DNA of 64,000 nt from an uncultured bacterium (GTDB lineage Bacteria; Bacteroidota; Bacteroidia; Bacteroidales; Bacteroidaceae). Position 1 is the stretch's first letter. The number at the start of each line of letters is the position of its first letter. Below are positions 26,839 to 35,631 of the stretch, piece after piece. The notes beneath the pieces are model-generated. The model was not told the origin of the DNA. It saw only the letters and a list, made by a program, of their open reading frames with translations, and did no database searches. Where the stretch lies: NCBI GenBank assembly GCA_905214625.1, contig CAJMMQ010000005.1, positions 1-64,000 of the forward strand. Direction: 5' to 3'. The translations under genes and the position numbers were made by a program.

Positions 26839-27612
26839 TTATTTGTCCTCCGTTGTATCCTTTAGGTCGCCCTTAGGATAGAACTTGAATAAGTTTTCTT
26901 TCATCCACTCGTTAGCCTTTACAGGTGTAAGTTTCCATCCGCTGTTACATGTACTTACCACCTCAACAAGGCTTGAGCCCTTACCGGCCATTGATGCTTC
27001 AAAAGCCTTACGTATAGCCTTCTTTGTTGAACGGATAGCAGCCACAGTTTCAACGCTCTGACGTGTAACATAGCATGTACCTTCCATTAAGGCTGCCATT
27101 TCTGTTATCTTCAGCGGATATCCGTGAAGTTCAGGTGTACGGCCGTAAGGACATGTAGATGTTTTCTGTCCGATAAGTGTGGTAGGAGCCATCTGTCCGC
27201 CTGTCATACCGTAAATGGCGTTGTTAATAAATATTATTGTTATGTTCTCACCGCGGTTAAGAGCATGTATTGACTCTGCCGTACCGATACAAGCAAGGTC
27301 ACCGTCGCCCTGATATGTAAACACCAGACGATCAGGCCATACACGCTTAATAGCAGTAGCAACAGCAGGAGCACGTCCGTGAGCAGCCTCACTCCAGTCG
27401 ATATCAATATAACGGTATGCGAAAACAGAACATCCTACAGGACATACACCCACAGTTTTGTTCTCCATGCCCATTTCCTCAATAACTTCTGCAACCAACT
27501 TGTGAACAACTCCATGAGAGCAACCCGGGCAATAATGCATCGGGGTTTCGTTCAACAATGCAGGTTTTTTATATGCTAAGTTCTCCGGAGAGATTATTTC
27601 ATTCTTATCCAT
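26839..27612 (-). CDS. vorA: 2-oxoacid:ferredoxin oxidoreductase, thiamine diphosphate-binding beta subunit
   Basis: Catalytic TPP-binding subunit of 257 residues. YCPGCSHGVVHKLVAEV holds the N-terminal cysteine-rich loop, and YQGDGDLACIGTAESIHALNRGENITIIFINN is the TPP/Mg motif. The later GMTGGQMAPTT is typical of the VorA/KorB group. It lies three bases after vorB and 12 bases before vorC, so it is within one operon. Confidence 0.88.
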   Translation of the reverse strand: MDKNEIISPENLAYKKPALLNETPMHYCPGCSHGVVHKLVAEVIEEMGMENKTVGVCPVGCSVFAYRYIDIDWSEAAHGRAPAVATAIKRVWPDRLVFTYQGDGDLACIGTAESIHALNRGENITIIFINNAIYGMTGGQMAPTTLIGQKTSTCPYGRTPELHGYPLKITEMAALMEGTCYVTRQSVETVAAIRSTKKAIRKAFEASMAGKGSSLVEVVSTCNSGWKLTPVKANEWMKENLFKFYPKGDLKDTTEDK

Positions 27613-27615
27613 GGC

Positions 27616-28701
27616 TTATTTCATTAATTTGTTTTTTAAGGCTTCTACAATCTCGTCCGGTCCTGGCACGATTCCGCCAAGACGTCCGAAATGCTCAACA
27701 GGAACTTTACCATTAACAGCAAGGCGAATGTCTTCAATCATCTGTCCTGCGTTAATCTCAGCAGAAAGAATACCCTTCTTTCCTTCAGCAAGGGCTGCAA
27801 TCTCTTTCTCCGGGAAAGGCCACAAAGTAATAGGACGGAACAAGCCGACCTTGATGCCTTCTTCACGTGCCAGCTCGACAGCTTTCTCTGCAATACGTGC
27901 TGCACTACCGAAAGATACAATTATATATTCTGCATCGTCGCAGAGAGTCTTCTCATATCTAACCTCATTGTCCTTAATCTGCTGATATTTACGCAGCAAT
28001 GCGAGGTTTCTCTGTTCCATCACTTCCGGCTGCATCTCAAGAGATGTCATGATATTGGGCTTACGGCCGTTTGTACGTCCCATTGTAGCCCAAGGACATT
28101 CTTTTGCAATCTGCTCTTCTGTACGGCGTGGCTTATATGGAGGCAGAACCACCTTTTCCATCATCTGACCGATAACACCATCAGAAAGAATCATTGCCGG
28201 GTTACGATATTTAAATGCAAGTTCAAAGGCCAGATCAACGAAGTCTGCCATTTCCTGCACACTGTTAGGAGCAAGTGTTATAACATAGTAGTCACCATTA
28301 CCGCCACCACGTGTTGCCTGGAAATAATCTGCCTGAGACGGCTGGATAGTACCTAGGCCAGGGCCTCCACGCTGTACGTTTACAAACACACCGGGAATTT
28401 CAGCACCTGCCATATAAGCGATGCCTTCCTGCATGAGGGCAACACCAGGGCTTGAAGAAGATGTAAGCACACGCTTACCGGCACCGGCAGCACCGTACAC
28501 CATATTAATAGATGCAACCTCACTCTCTGCCTGAAGCACAACCATACCAGTTTCTTCCCATGGTTTCAGTGCAGCAAGAGTTTCGATAACTTCACTCTGC
28601 GGAGTAATTGGGTATCCGAAATAAGCGTCAGCACCACAGCGTATAGCTGCATGGGCAATGGCCTCGTTACCCTTCATCAAAATAGTTTCTTTCTCTGCCA
28701 T
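27616..28701 (-). CDS. vorB: 2-oxoacid:ferredoxin oxidoreductase, alpha subunit
   Basis: Alpha subunit of 361 residues in which the pyrimidine-binding domain (GNEAIAHAAIRCGADAYFGYPITPQSEV) and the transketolase C-terminal-like domain (FGSAARIAEKAVELAREEGIKVGLFRPITLWPFP) are recognisable. QRGGPGLGT is the family motif. With vorA it forms the TPP site. A GGAGG stretch lies within the end of the ferredoxin gene, 8-12 bases before the ATG, and may help initiation. Confidence 0.9.
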   Translation of the reverse strand: MAEKETILMKGNEAIAHAAIRCGADAYFGYPITPQSEVIETLAALKPWEETGMVVLQAESEVASINMVYGAAGAGKRVLTSSSSPGVALMQEGIAYMAGAEIPGVFVNVQRGGPGLGTIQPSQADYFQATRGGGNGDYYVITLAPNSVQEMADFVDLAFELAFKYRNPAMILSDGVIGQMMEKVVLPPYKPRRTEEQIAKECPWATMGRTNGRKPNIMTSLEMQPEVMEQRNLALLRKYQQIKDNEVRYEKTLCDDAEYIIVSFGSAARIAEKAVELAREEGIKVGLFRPITLWPFPEKEIAALAEGKKGILSAEINAGQMIEDIRLAVNGKVPVEHFGRLGGIVPGPDEIVEALKNKLMK

Positions 28702-28704
28702 TTG

Positions 28705-28938
28705 CTAATCCTCCATCTTTTTCTTATAAACAGTGATACACCCATCCGGGCATACAATTCCGCACGAGGCACAGCCTATACAATCGTCAGGCCTTACAGC
28801 CTCGGCATAGGCATACCCTTGTACGTTTACACAAGTGGTTGTGAGCGCTATGACATCTTTAGGGCATGCCACAACACATAGCGAACACCCCTTGCAGCGG
28901 TCGGTATTGACCACAATAGCTCCTCTGATTTTACTCAT
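28705..28938 (-). CDS. vorD: Ferredoxin-type delta subunit, 2[4Fe-4S]
   Basis: Electron-transfer subunit of 77 residues with two cluster motifs, CKGCSLCVVACP and CIGCASCGIVCP, each a CxxCxxCxxxCP pattern for a [4Fe-4S] cluster. It passes electrons from the TPP site to external ferredoxin. I use ATG 28938; an upstream in-frame start at 28983 adds residues that do not fit the family. It is first in the vorDBAC set, directly downstream of a small hairpin. Confidence 0.9.
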   Translation of the reverse strand: MSKIRGAIVVNTDRCKGCSLCVVACPKDVIALTTTCVNVQGYAYAEAVRPDDCIGCASCGIVCPDGCITVYKKKMED

Positions 28939-28966
28939 AAATACTATTTTAAGGTTATTATTATGA

Positions 28967-28986
28967 GCGGCGGAATAAACCACCGC
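28967..28986 (-). promoter_or_regulatory. Small GC-rich hairpin before vorD
   Basis: On the minus strand, GCGGTGG pairs with CCGCCGC (7 bp with one G-U), loop TTTATT, about 30 bases before the vorD start. It may be a processing site or weak attenuator between the mini-TPR gene and the vor genes. Confidence 0.35.
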
Positions 28987-29143
28987 CCGTGTTAATTAAA
29001 TTTTTTGTTCTGTTAAACTAAGAGACCCAAACAAGCAAATCACGCATATAAGCATGATGGATGAACTGAGTATTGGCATCAGACTGTCAAAAATGAGCAT
29101 CTTATGGCACTTATCTGCCATAGTTGGCTCATTATTGACAGAC

Positions 29144-29323
29144 CTATGGATTAAACATATCCTTGCAATAATAATTAAGGATGCTGTCAATCATTCGTTT
29201 AGCTTCAACCGCAGGACTCTCCGGGTCAAGCTTTATGGCCTCAAGATAATTGTTGAGCGCAGCCTGCCAGTTGCCTTCTTTGCGGTACTTGTTGCCTTCC
29301 AAATAATATTCTTCTGCTGTCAT
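29144..29323 (-). CDS. Mini tetratricopeptide-repeat protein
   Basis: A 59-residue protein consisting of about one and a half TPR units (AEEYYLEGNKYRKEGNWQAALNNYLEAIKLDPES), with the classic small residues at the TPR consensus positions. It starts inside the folD stop codon (TGATG overlap), so it is translationally coupled to folD, and it is followed by vorD. The N-terminal GTG three bases earlier is the less likely start. A TPR of this size cannot form a superhelix alone and probably acts as an adaptor or dimer. Function unknown. Confidence 0.7.
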   Translation of the reverse strand: MTAEEYYLEGNKYRKEGNWQAALNNYLEAIKLDPESPAVEAKRMIDSILNYYCKDMFNP

Positions 29324-30201
29324 CACTTATAATATTCCTTTTTCCCTGCTGCCAAGGTGTTTTTCATAAGAGAGCATATAGTCATTGGCCCAACCCCACC
29401 AGGCACAGGAGTGATAAACGAACATTTCGGTGCAACCTCATCAAACTTCACGTCTCCGTTAAGACGGAATCCGCTCTTTCTTGTTGCGTCAGGAACACGT
29501 GTCGTGCCGACATCAATAACAACAGCTCCTTCCTTGACCATATCGGCTGTTACGAAATCGGGGCGGCCTATTGCCGCAATGATTATGTCAGCCTCGCGGC
29601 ACTCGTCCTTCAATGTCTTCGAACGGCTGTGACACACAGTAACTGTTGAGTCGCCATACTGTTTCTGCATCATCAGCTGAGCCATAGGCTTGCCGACGAT
29701 ATTGCTTCTACCCAGAATTACGCACTTGCGTCCTGACGTCTCTATGCCATAACGGCGAAGAAGAGTAAGTATGCCTAAAGGAGTGGCAGAGATGAAACAC
29801 GGCAAACCGATTGCCATACGTCCTACATTAACCGGATGGAATCCGTCAACGTCCTTACGGTAATCTATTGCCATGATGATTTTCTGCTCGTCGATATGCT
29901 TCGGTAAAGGAAGCTGAACAATATATCCGTCAACATCGTCATCCTCGTTAAGTTCCTTAACCTTAGCCAGCAGTTCATCCTCTGTGACATCATCTTCAAA
30001 ACGGATAAGAGTGCTCTTGAAGCCGCACGCCTCACAGGCAATAACCTTATTCTTTACATAAGTCTCACTGCCGCCGTCATGCCCTACCAGCACTGCCGCC
30101 AGATGAGGACGCTTGCCGCCTCCGGCCACTATCTGTTTTACTTCTTCAGCTATTTCGGCCTTTATCTGGGCCGCCGTAGCCTTGCCGTCAATTAATTGCA
30201 T
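29323..30201 (-). CDS. folD: Methylenetetrahydrofolate dehydrogenase / cyclohydrolase
   Basis: Bifunctional one-carbon enzyme of 292 residues that interconverts methylene-, methenyl- and formyl-tetrahydrofolate with NADP. Seen signatures: [12 protein letters not shown] with the catalytic Lys, [29 protein letters not shown] for the dinucleotide fold, and [10 protein letters not shown] near the end. The length is standard. It lies 105 bases downstream of ffh and is coupled to the mini-TPR gene. Confidence 0.95.
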   Translation of the reverse strand: MQLIDGKATAAQIKAEIAEEVKQIVAGGGKRPHLAAVLVGHDGGSETYVKNKVIACEACGFKSTLIRFEDDVTEDELLAKVKELNEDDDVDGYIVQLPLPKHIDEQKIIMAIDYRKDVDGFHPVNVGRMAIGLPCFISATPLGILTLLRRYGIETSGRKCVILGRSNIVGKPMAQLMMQKQYGDSTVTVCHSRSKTLKDECREADIIIAAIGRPDFVTADMVKEGAVVIDVGTTRVPDATRKSGFRLNGDVKFDEVAPKCSFITPVPGGVGPMTICSLMKNTLAAGKKEYYK

Positions 30202-30306
30202 ATATTATGGTTTTCTTATAATCAAATTTCACACTTCACCAATTTCATACCCATTTTCAATAAAAAAAAGAAATTACATATAAAATCGGTGTATTAGCTA
30301 ACAACA

Positions 30307-31653
30307 TCAAAGCTTCGGCATTCCGCCCTTCATACCTTTCATGGCACCCATCATCTGACTCATTTTTGAACCTGTAACCATCTTCATCATCTTGCGGGTC
30401 TGGTCAAACTGCTTTATCAGACGGTTTACTTCCTGAATGTTTGTACCCGAACCTTTAGCTATACGCTGACGACGGCTCGTGTTAAGTATTTCAGGATTAG
30501 TACGCTCCTTTGGTGTCATACTGAGTATTATGGCCTCAATGCCCTTAAATGCGTTGTCGTCGATGTCAATATCCTTGATGGCCTTGCCTACACCGGGAAT
30601 CATAGAAGCCAGGTCTTTAATATTGCCCATCTTCTTTATCTGCTGTATCTGGCCGAGGAAGTCGTTGAAGTCGAACTTGTTTTTCTGTATCTTCTTCTGC
30701 AGGCGCTTAGCCTCTTCTTCATCAAACTGCTCCTGAGCGCGCTCAACAAGGCTCACGATATCACCCATGCCCAAAATACGGTCGGCCATACGTGAAGGAT
30801 GGAACACATCTATAGCCTCCATCTTCTCGCCTGTTCCGACAAACTTTATCGGCTTGGTAACAACCGTGCGGATACTTATGGCTGCACCTCCGCGTGTGTC
30901 GCCATCGAGCTTTGTAAGCACAACACCGTCGAAATCAAGACGGTCATTAAACTCTTTAGCTGTGTTTACGGCATCCTGACCGGTCATTGAGTCTACGACA
31001 AACAGAGTCTCATCGGGATTAACCGAATTTTTCAGAGTCTCTATCTCGTTCATCATCTCCTCGTCAACAGACAGACGGCCGGCGGTATCTATGATTACGA
31101 CATCGTTACCTTTGGCCTTGGCCTCCTTTATGGCGTTGTTGGCAATCTCCACAACGTTCTTATTATTGTCTTCCGAATATACGGGAACTCCAATCTGTGC
31201 TGCCACAACCTTGAGCTGCTCTATAGCGGCAGGACGATAAACGTCGCATGCCACCAGCAAAGGATTCTTGTGCTGCTTTGTCTTTAGCATATTGGCAAGT
31301 TTTCCACTGAACGTGGTCTTACCAGAACCCTGCAGACCCGACATCAATATAATTGCGGGACGTCCTTCAAGTTGCAGGCCGACGCTCTCGCCGCCCATAA
31401 GCTCTGCAAGCTCATCGTGAACAATCTTTACCATCATCTGCCCCGGCTTCACAGCCGTAAGCACGTTCATACCCAACGCCTTTTTCTTGACTGTATCCGT
31501 GAATGTCTTTGCCACCTTATAATTAACGTCGGCATCGAGCAATGCACGTCTTACGTCCTTAAGGGTTTCGGCTACGTTAATCTCGGTTATCTTGCCTTCA
31601 CCTTTAAGTATTTTAAAAGAGCGTTCCAGTCTGTCGCTTAAATTCTCAAACAT
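30307..31653 (-). CDS. ffh: Signal recognition particle protein Ffh
   Basis: GTPase of 448 residues that binds SRP RNA and nascent signal sequences and delivers them to FtsY. NG domain motifs: GLQGSGKTTFSGKL (G1), DTAGRLSVDEE (G3) and TKLDGDTRGG (G4/closing loop). The Met-rich M domain at the C-terminus, MMKMVTGSKMSQMMGAMKGMKGG, binds signal peptides. No abnormality seen. The transcript may continue into folD. Confidence 0.96.
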   Translation of the reverse strand: MFENLSDRLERSFKILKGEGKITEINVAETLKDVRRALLDADVNYKVAKTFTDTVKKKALGMNVLTAVKPGQMMVKIVHDELAELMGGESVGLQLEGRPAIILMSGLQGSGKTTFSGKLANMLKTKQHKNPLLVACDVYRPAAIEQLKVVAAQIGVPVYSEDNNKNVVEIANNAIKEAKAKGNDVVIIDTAGRLSVDEEMMNEIETLKNSVNPDETLFVVDSMTGQDAVNTAKEFNDRLDFDGVVLTKLDGDTRGGAAISIRTVVTKPIKFVGTGEKMEAIDVFHPSRMADRILGMGDIVSLVERAQEQFDEEEAKRLQKKIQKNKFDFNDFLGQIQQIKKMGNIKDLASMIPGVGKAIKDIDIDDNAFKGIEAIILSMTPKERTNPEILNTSRRQRIAKGSGTNIQEVNRLIKQFDQTRKMMKMVTGSKMSQMMGAMKGMKGGMPKL

Positions 31654-32142
31654 AATTATGTATATATATTATCTTAAATTTCGTTTTATTCTCTAAGTAA
31701 AATCCGGTTCAAATAATTTCATCTGCCGGCCAGTATCCCAATCCTCACAACACCGAAAACGCATCGTCAACCGGGCATAAAAAACGGCATTAGCCAGCAT
31801 AAAATATAATCGCCTTTATCTTATGCAAAAATAAGAATTAAATAATGAAATCCACCATAAGTGGCATTGTATTTAAAATATTTTAAAACACTGACACGAA
31901 AAAAATGCTCATACACATTTCAATTGTGCAATATTTTCCTCTTTATGTCATATCAGAAGGGCCACAAACGGCAAATATGGCACGTAAAAAGCCCGCAAAC
32001 ATGCAGTTTAAGTCAGAAATCATAACAAAATGTCATTTAGAAACATAATGACTGCATGCATTCACAATATGAAAGAATATACATCAAATTTGATTATAGT
32101 TTTTGTTTTTATTTAAAAATTATACTGTATCTTTGCCGGCAA
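31654..32142. other. Divergent gap between ffh and the HMA-AraC gene
   Basis: AT-rich. It contains the AraC gene promoter (32102-32135). I see no clear promoter box for ffh, no coding frame and no RNA gene. Confidence 0.45.
32102..32135 (+). promoter_or_regulatory. Promoter of the HMA-AraC gene, box seven bases before the ATG
   Basis: TTTG at 32102-32105 and TAtcTTTG at 32128-32135 are 22 bases apart. ATG is at 32143, so the transcript should be leaderless or nearly so. Confidence 0.6.
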
Positions 32143-32712
32143 ATGAAGACAACCGTGCTATATATCAAGAACATGGTTTGCGACAGATGCAAAATGGCTG
32201 TAGAACATGAGCTGCGCAATCTTGGACTGACACCCGTTGAGGTTGGGCTGGGGGTTGTATGTGTGAAAGAAGACGTAAGCCCGGCATGCCGCATGAAGAT
32301 ACGTGCAGGGCTCGAGGCTCTCGGATTCGAGCTGCTTGAAGACAGACAGCAACAGACGGTTGACCGCATAAAGAGCCTCATCATTGAACTTGTGCATTAC
32401 AGGAACAACAAGTCAGGCACAAATCTCTCGGCTTATCTGTCAGAAAAGCTGGGCTCCGACTACAGCGCACTGAGCAGGCTGTTTTCAGAAAGCACGGATA
32501 TGACTATAGAACGATATTTCATCCTGCAAAAAATTGAACGCATAAAAGAGTTGCTGTTTTATGATGAAATGTCACTGAGCGAGATAGCCGACATGATGAA
32601 CTATTCGAGCGTGGCCTATCTGAGCACGCAGTTCAAAAACATAACGGGAATAACCCCGTCGCAGTTTAAGTCTCTGAAGAAAAAGGACCTGACACAACTG
32701 GACAAGCTGTAG
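32143..32712 (+). CDS. HMA-domain AraC-family transcriptional regulator
   Basis: A 189-residue fusion protein. Residues 1-65 resemble a heavy-metal-associated (HMA) domain: strand TTVLYIKNMVC, metal-binding CDRC (Cys13 and Cys16), helix, then a second strand and helix. Residues about 75-185 form an AraC-type DNA-binding domain, with two helix-turn-helix segments (ESTDMTIERYFILQKIERIKEL and LSEIADMMNYSSVAYLSTQFKNITG). The HMA half suggests it senses copper or a similar thiophilic ion, and the neighbouring P-type ATPase is the obvious target. The CxxC fits soft metal binding; the metal is not proven. ATG 32143 is chosen because upstream codons lie in the promoter. Confidence 0.85.
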   Translation: MKTTVLYIKNMVCDRCKMAVEHELRNLGLTPVEVGLGVVCVKEDVSPACRMKIRAGLEALGFELLEDRQQQTVDRIKSLIIELVHYRNNKSGTNLSAYLSEKLGSDYSALSRLFSESTDMTIERYFILQKIERIKELLFYDEMSLSEIADMMNYSSVAYLSTQFKNITGITPSQFKSLKKKDLTQLDKL

Positions 32713-32814
32713 TGGCAGCTGATACATTATCAGGTACCTGACCAACGCAACAAAACGACAAAATGTTATAAATGTTTTCCATTATTTCGTAACGCTTTCA
32801 CCACACATTATAAC

Positions 32815-32822
32815 TACCTTTG
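32815..32822 (+). promoter_or_regulatory. -7 box of the P-type ATPase gene
   Basis: TAccTTTG with about 109 bases before ATG 32932. The intervening leader is a candidate site for AraC-type binding. Confidence 0.5.
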
Positions 32823-32931
32823 CACGCAAAAGCAGACGTAGAGGCGCTGAAAAAGCCGGATGCAACGGAAAAATTGCTACAATACGACTTGCAGCCAAGC
32901 TCTGCAATTACTTAAAAAAACATACTAAACG

Positions 32932-34830
32932 ATGGAAAAGAAAACAATAGCCGTAATAGGCATGGCATGTGCAGGGTGCGCGGCCAACGTAGAGAGAAGG
33001 CTGAACGAACTGAGCGGAGTAAGCTTTGCCGCAGTGAACTTTGCTGCACGCACGGCACTTGTTGAATACGACCCGAAAGTGATAACGCCGCAAACGATGA
33101 AAGAAGAAATCATTAAGGCCGGATACGACCTGGTGATTGACGAAGACGAATCGGTTGCAGCCATAGAACGGCACGCATACTGCCAACTGCTCAGACGCAT
33201 GGTTGCGTCGTGGATTTTCGCCATTCTAACCATGGGCATATCCATGGGCTGGCTGAATGTCGGCAACACTTTTGCAGCCAACCAGACCATGCTGATTATC
33301 TCACTTATCAATCTTTGTTACTGCGGACGCATATTTTACGTCAACGCGTGGCGACAGCTTATGCACAAAAGTGCCAACATGGACACGCTTGTGGCCATGA
33401 GCACGCTCATATCTTTTCTGTTCAGCGTGTTCAATACCTTCTGGGGCGACTCGTTCTGGGGCTCCCGCGGCATTGAAAACCATACTTATTATGACGCGTC
33501 GGTTATGATAATCACGTTTGTCCTTACCGGACGCGTACTAGAGGAGCGCGCCAAAAACAGCACCGCATCTGCAATAAGGGCCCTTATGGGCATGGCACCT
33601 AAAACGGCGCACCTTATTAACGGGGACAACATAGACGAAGTGCCTATTGCCGCCCTTGGCTCTGGCGACATCATAGAGGTAAGGGCCGGAGAAAAAGTTC
33701 CCGTAGACGGCTCGATAACAACAGACGAGGCTTATATAGACGAAAGCATGATTACGGGCGAGCCTACTCCTGCACGGCACACCGGAGGAGACAAGGTGTT
33801 TGCAGGAACAATACTGAAACAGGGCACATTACGTTTCCGCGCCGAGGCAACAGGCGACAAGACTATGCTCGCACAGATTATAAGAATGGTGCAGGAGGCC
33901 CAAGGCAGCAAGGCTCCGGTGCAGCGTGTGGCTGACAAAATAGCACGTGTGTTCGTGCCGGCCGTACTGTGGCTGTCGGTCATAACGTTTATTTTATGGT
34001 ATGCAGTCGGCGGCGACAGTCAGCTCCCGCGCGCAGTTCTTTCTGCCGTATCGGTATTAGTGATAGCATGTCCGTGCGCACTCGGACTGGCCACGCCCAC
34101 AGCTCTGATGGTTGGCATAGGCAGGGCGGCACGCAACAACATCCTGATAAAGGACGCAACAGCCCTTGAAAACATACGAAACATTGATGCCATTGTGATT
34201 GACAAGACTGGTACACTGACAATACCTAATAAAGATGTAGACTTCACCAAAGCCGACTCGCTGACGCTTGACGAGCGAGAAACACTCAAGCCCCGGGCAC
34301 GCGAGGCCATGCAGATGCTTCATAATGAAGGTGTTGAGGTGTATATGATGAGCGGAGATAAAGAAGAAGCTGCCAGATACTGGGCCGAGAAAGCAGGCAT
34401 AAGCCACTGGAAGAGCCGCGTTATGCCGCAGGACAAGGAAGACCTGGTGAGAAAGCTTCAGGCCGAAGGCCGCCATGTGGCGATGGTCGGCGACGGAATT
34501 AACGACACTCAGGCACTGGCAGCTGCGGACGTAAGCATTGCCATGGGCAAAGGAACCGACATAGCAATAGACGTGGCTCAGGTAACGCTTATGGGAACCG
34601 ACCTGCGCAGAATTGCCGACGCAATAAAGCTGTCGCGGCAAACCGTAAGAATGATTCACCAAAATCTGTTTTGGGCATTTATTTATAATGTGGTATGCAT
34701 ACCTCTTGCGGCCGGCCTGCCCTATGTTTTTGGCGCTCATTGGCAGATAACCCCTATGTGGGCAAGTGCCCTCATGGCATTCTCAAGCATCAGCGTGGTG
34801 ATGAACAGTCTACGACTGAAACTTATGTAA
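32932..34830 (+). CDS. CopA-like P-type metal ATPase lacking most of the nucleotide-binding domain
   Basis: Inner-membrane metal-transporting P1B ATPase of 632 residues, about 100 shorter than usual CopA proteins. Present: N-terminal HMA with GMACAGCAANVERRL, actuator TGEP, transmembrane metal site CPC in ACPCALGLATP, phosphorylation site DKTGT (Asp424), SGDKEE and GDGINDT. Only about 50 residues separate Asp424 from SGDKEE (about 474), where about 170 are expected. The N-domain including the conserved HP (SEHPL) motif is therefore absent, with no frameshift. CPC plus HMA suggests copper(I) or silver export (inference). It follows the HMA-AraC regulator by 219 bases. Confidence 0.85.
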   Translation: MEKKTIAVIGMACAGCAANVERRLNELSGVSFAAVNFAARTALVEYDPKVITPQTMKEEIIKAGYDLVIDEDESVAAIERHAYCQLLRRMVASWIFAILTMGISMGWLNVGNTFAANQTMLIISLINLCYCGRIFYVNAWRQLMHKSANMDTLVAMSTLISFLFSVFNTFWGDSFWGSRGIENHTYYDASVMIITFVLTGRVLEERAKNSTASAIRALMGMAPKTAHLINGDNIDEVPIAALGSGDIIEVRAGEKVPVDGSITTDEAYIDESMITGEPTPARHTGGDKVFAGTILKQGTLRFRAEATGDKTMLAQIIRMVQEAQGSKAPVQRVADKIARVFVPAVLWLSVITFILWYAVGGDSQLPRAVLSAVSVLVIACPCALGLATPTALMVGIGRAARNNILIKDATALENIRNIDAIVIDKTGTLTIPNKDVDFTKADSLTLDERETLKPRAREAMQMLHNEGVEVYMMSGDKEEAARYWAEKAGISHWKSRVMPQDKEDLVRKLQAEGRHVAMVGDGINDTQALAAADVSIAMGKGTDIAIDVAQVTLMGTDLRRIADAIKLSRQTVRMIHQNLFWAFIYNVVCIPLAAGLPYVFGAHWQITPMWASALMAFSSISVVMNSLRLKLM

Positions 34831-34836
34831 TTAAGA

Positions 34837-34875
34837 ATTAAGAGGTAAGAATTAAGAGGTAAGAATTAAGAAAAT
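34837..34875. repeat. 14-base tandem repeat
   Basis: ATTAAGAGGTAAGA occurs at 34837-34850 and 34851-34864 and partially at 34865-34871, immediately after the ATPase stop. It forms the left arm of the inverted repeat listed next. Confidence 0.75.
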
Positions 34876-34932
34876 ATGCCATGTGTGTTCGTTCTCAAAG
34901 GCAATTTTCTTAATTCTTACCTCTTAATTCTT
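34847..34932. terminator. 29-bp perfect inverted repeat between convergent genes
   Basis: 34847-34875 pairs perfectly with 34904-34932, with a 28-base loop. It is AT-rich and lies between the ATPase gene (plus) and the beta-barrel-like gene (minus). It may terminate both transcripts or be a copy of a mobile-like repeat, since the left arm contains a tandem duplication. Confidence 0.6.
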
Positions 34933-34938
34933 AATTAT

Positions 34939-35625
34939 TTACGGTCTTTTCTCCGCCGAAACGGTTACCTGGATGCTGAATTTCGGGTTGAAATTATACT
35001 TTACTGCCGCGCCGATGCGGTCGCCTATGTTGCTCATGTCATAAAGAGGCAGAGGTATCATCTTGTTAGTCATCGACTTTTGCCCGAATATATAGCCCTC
35101 CCAATGCTCATTAAACTTATATCCGAGCACGGCGTTCAGGCCGGCGTCATGATAAGCGTCGTGCGCCCAATAAAGGTTATTGAGATAGCCTCCAACGGCA
35201 AGTGACAGTTTATCAGTAAGCGGAACGGCGTACATTGCGGATATGCTGTTAGTAAAACCGGTGCCGCTCCACGGACCGTCACCGAAAGTGGCGAACACCG
35301 AAGCACCGAGATTAACGTTAAGCCCCTTATGCAACTGCCAGTCGTACCAGCCGAACCAGCTATACGGATACATATTGATGTAAGTCTGCCCAAAGCGGTT
35401 CAACACAGGCAGATGCAGCGAGTCGGTCTGCGCCAACGGCTCTCCGTGGTAGCCGTCATATACGTACATATCGGTAACACAGTCACTTCCGCCAATTATC
35501 TCACCCACGGGAGCGACGGGCACAACAGCTGCCGAATCAGGCAACGACATCTCCGTATTTATCTCCTGCGCACCAACGGCACTACATATTGCGCCGACAA
35601 GCAATATAAAAAACAATCGTTTCAT
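34939..35625 (-). CDS. Predicted outer membrane beta-barrel protein
   Basis: Secreted protein of 228 residues. A signal peptide ends near residue 19 (LLVGAICSAVGAQ). Alternating hydrophobic strands follow in the mature part (LNVNLGASVFATF, LSLAVGGYLNNLYWA, AGLNAVLGYKFNEHWEGYIFG, IGAAVKYNFNPKFSIQVTVSAEKR), ending with aromatic and hydrophobic residues as in small outer membrane barrels. I do not recognise a named family. A TAatTTTG box on the minus strand at 35632-35639 ends six bases before the start codon, so the transcript is probably leaderless. It is monocistronic. Confidence 0.65.
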   Translation of the reverse strand: MKRLFFILLVGAICSAVGAQEINTEMSLPDSAAVVPVAPVGEIIGGSDCVTDMYVYDGYHGEPLAQTDSLHLPVLNRFGQTYINMYPYSWFGWYDWQLHKGLNVNLGASVFATFGDGPWSGTGFTNSISAMYAVPLTDKLSLAVGGYLNNLYWAHDAYHDAGLNAVLGYKFNEHWEGYIFGQKSMTNKMIPLPLYDMSNIGDRIGAAVKYNFNPKFSIQVTVSAEKRP

Positions 35626-35631
35626 CAGTCA

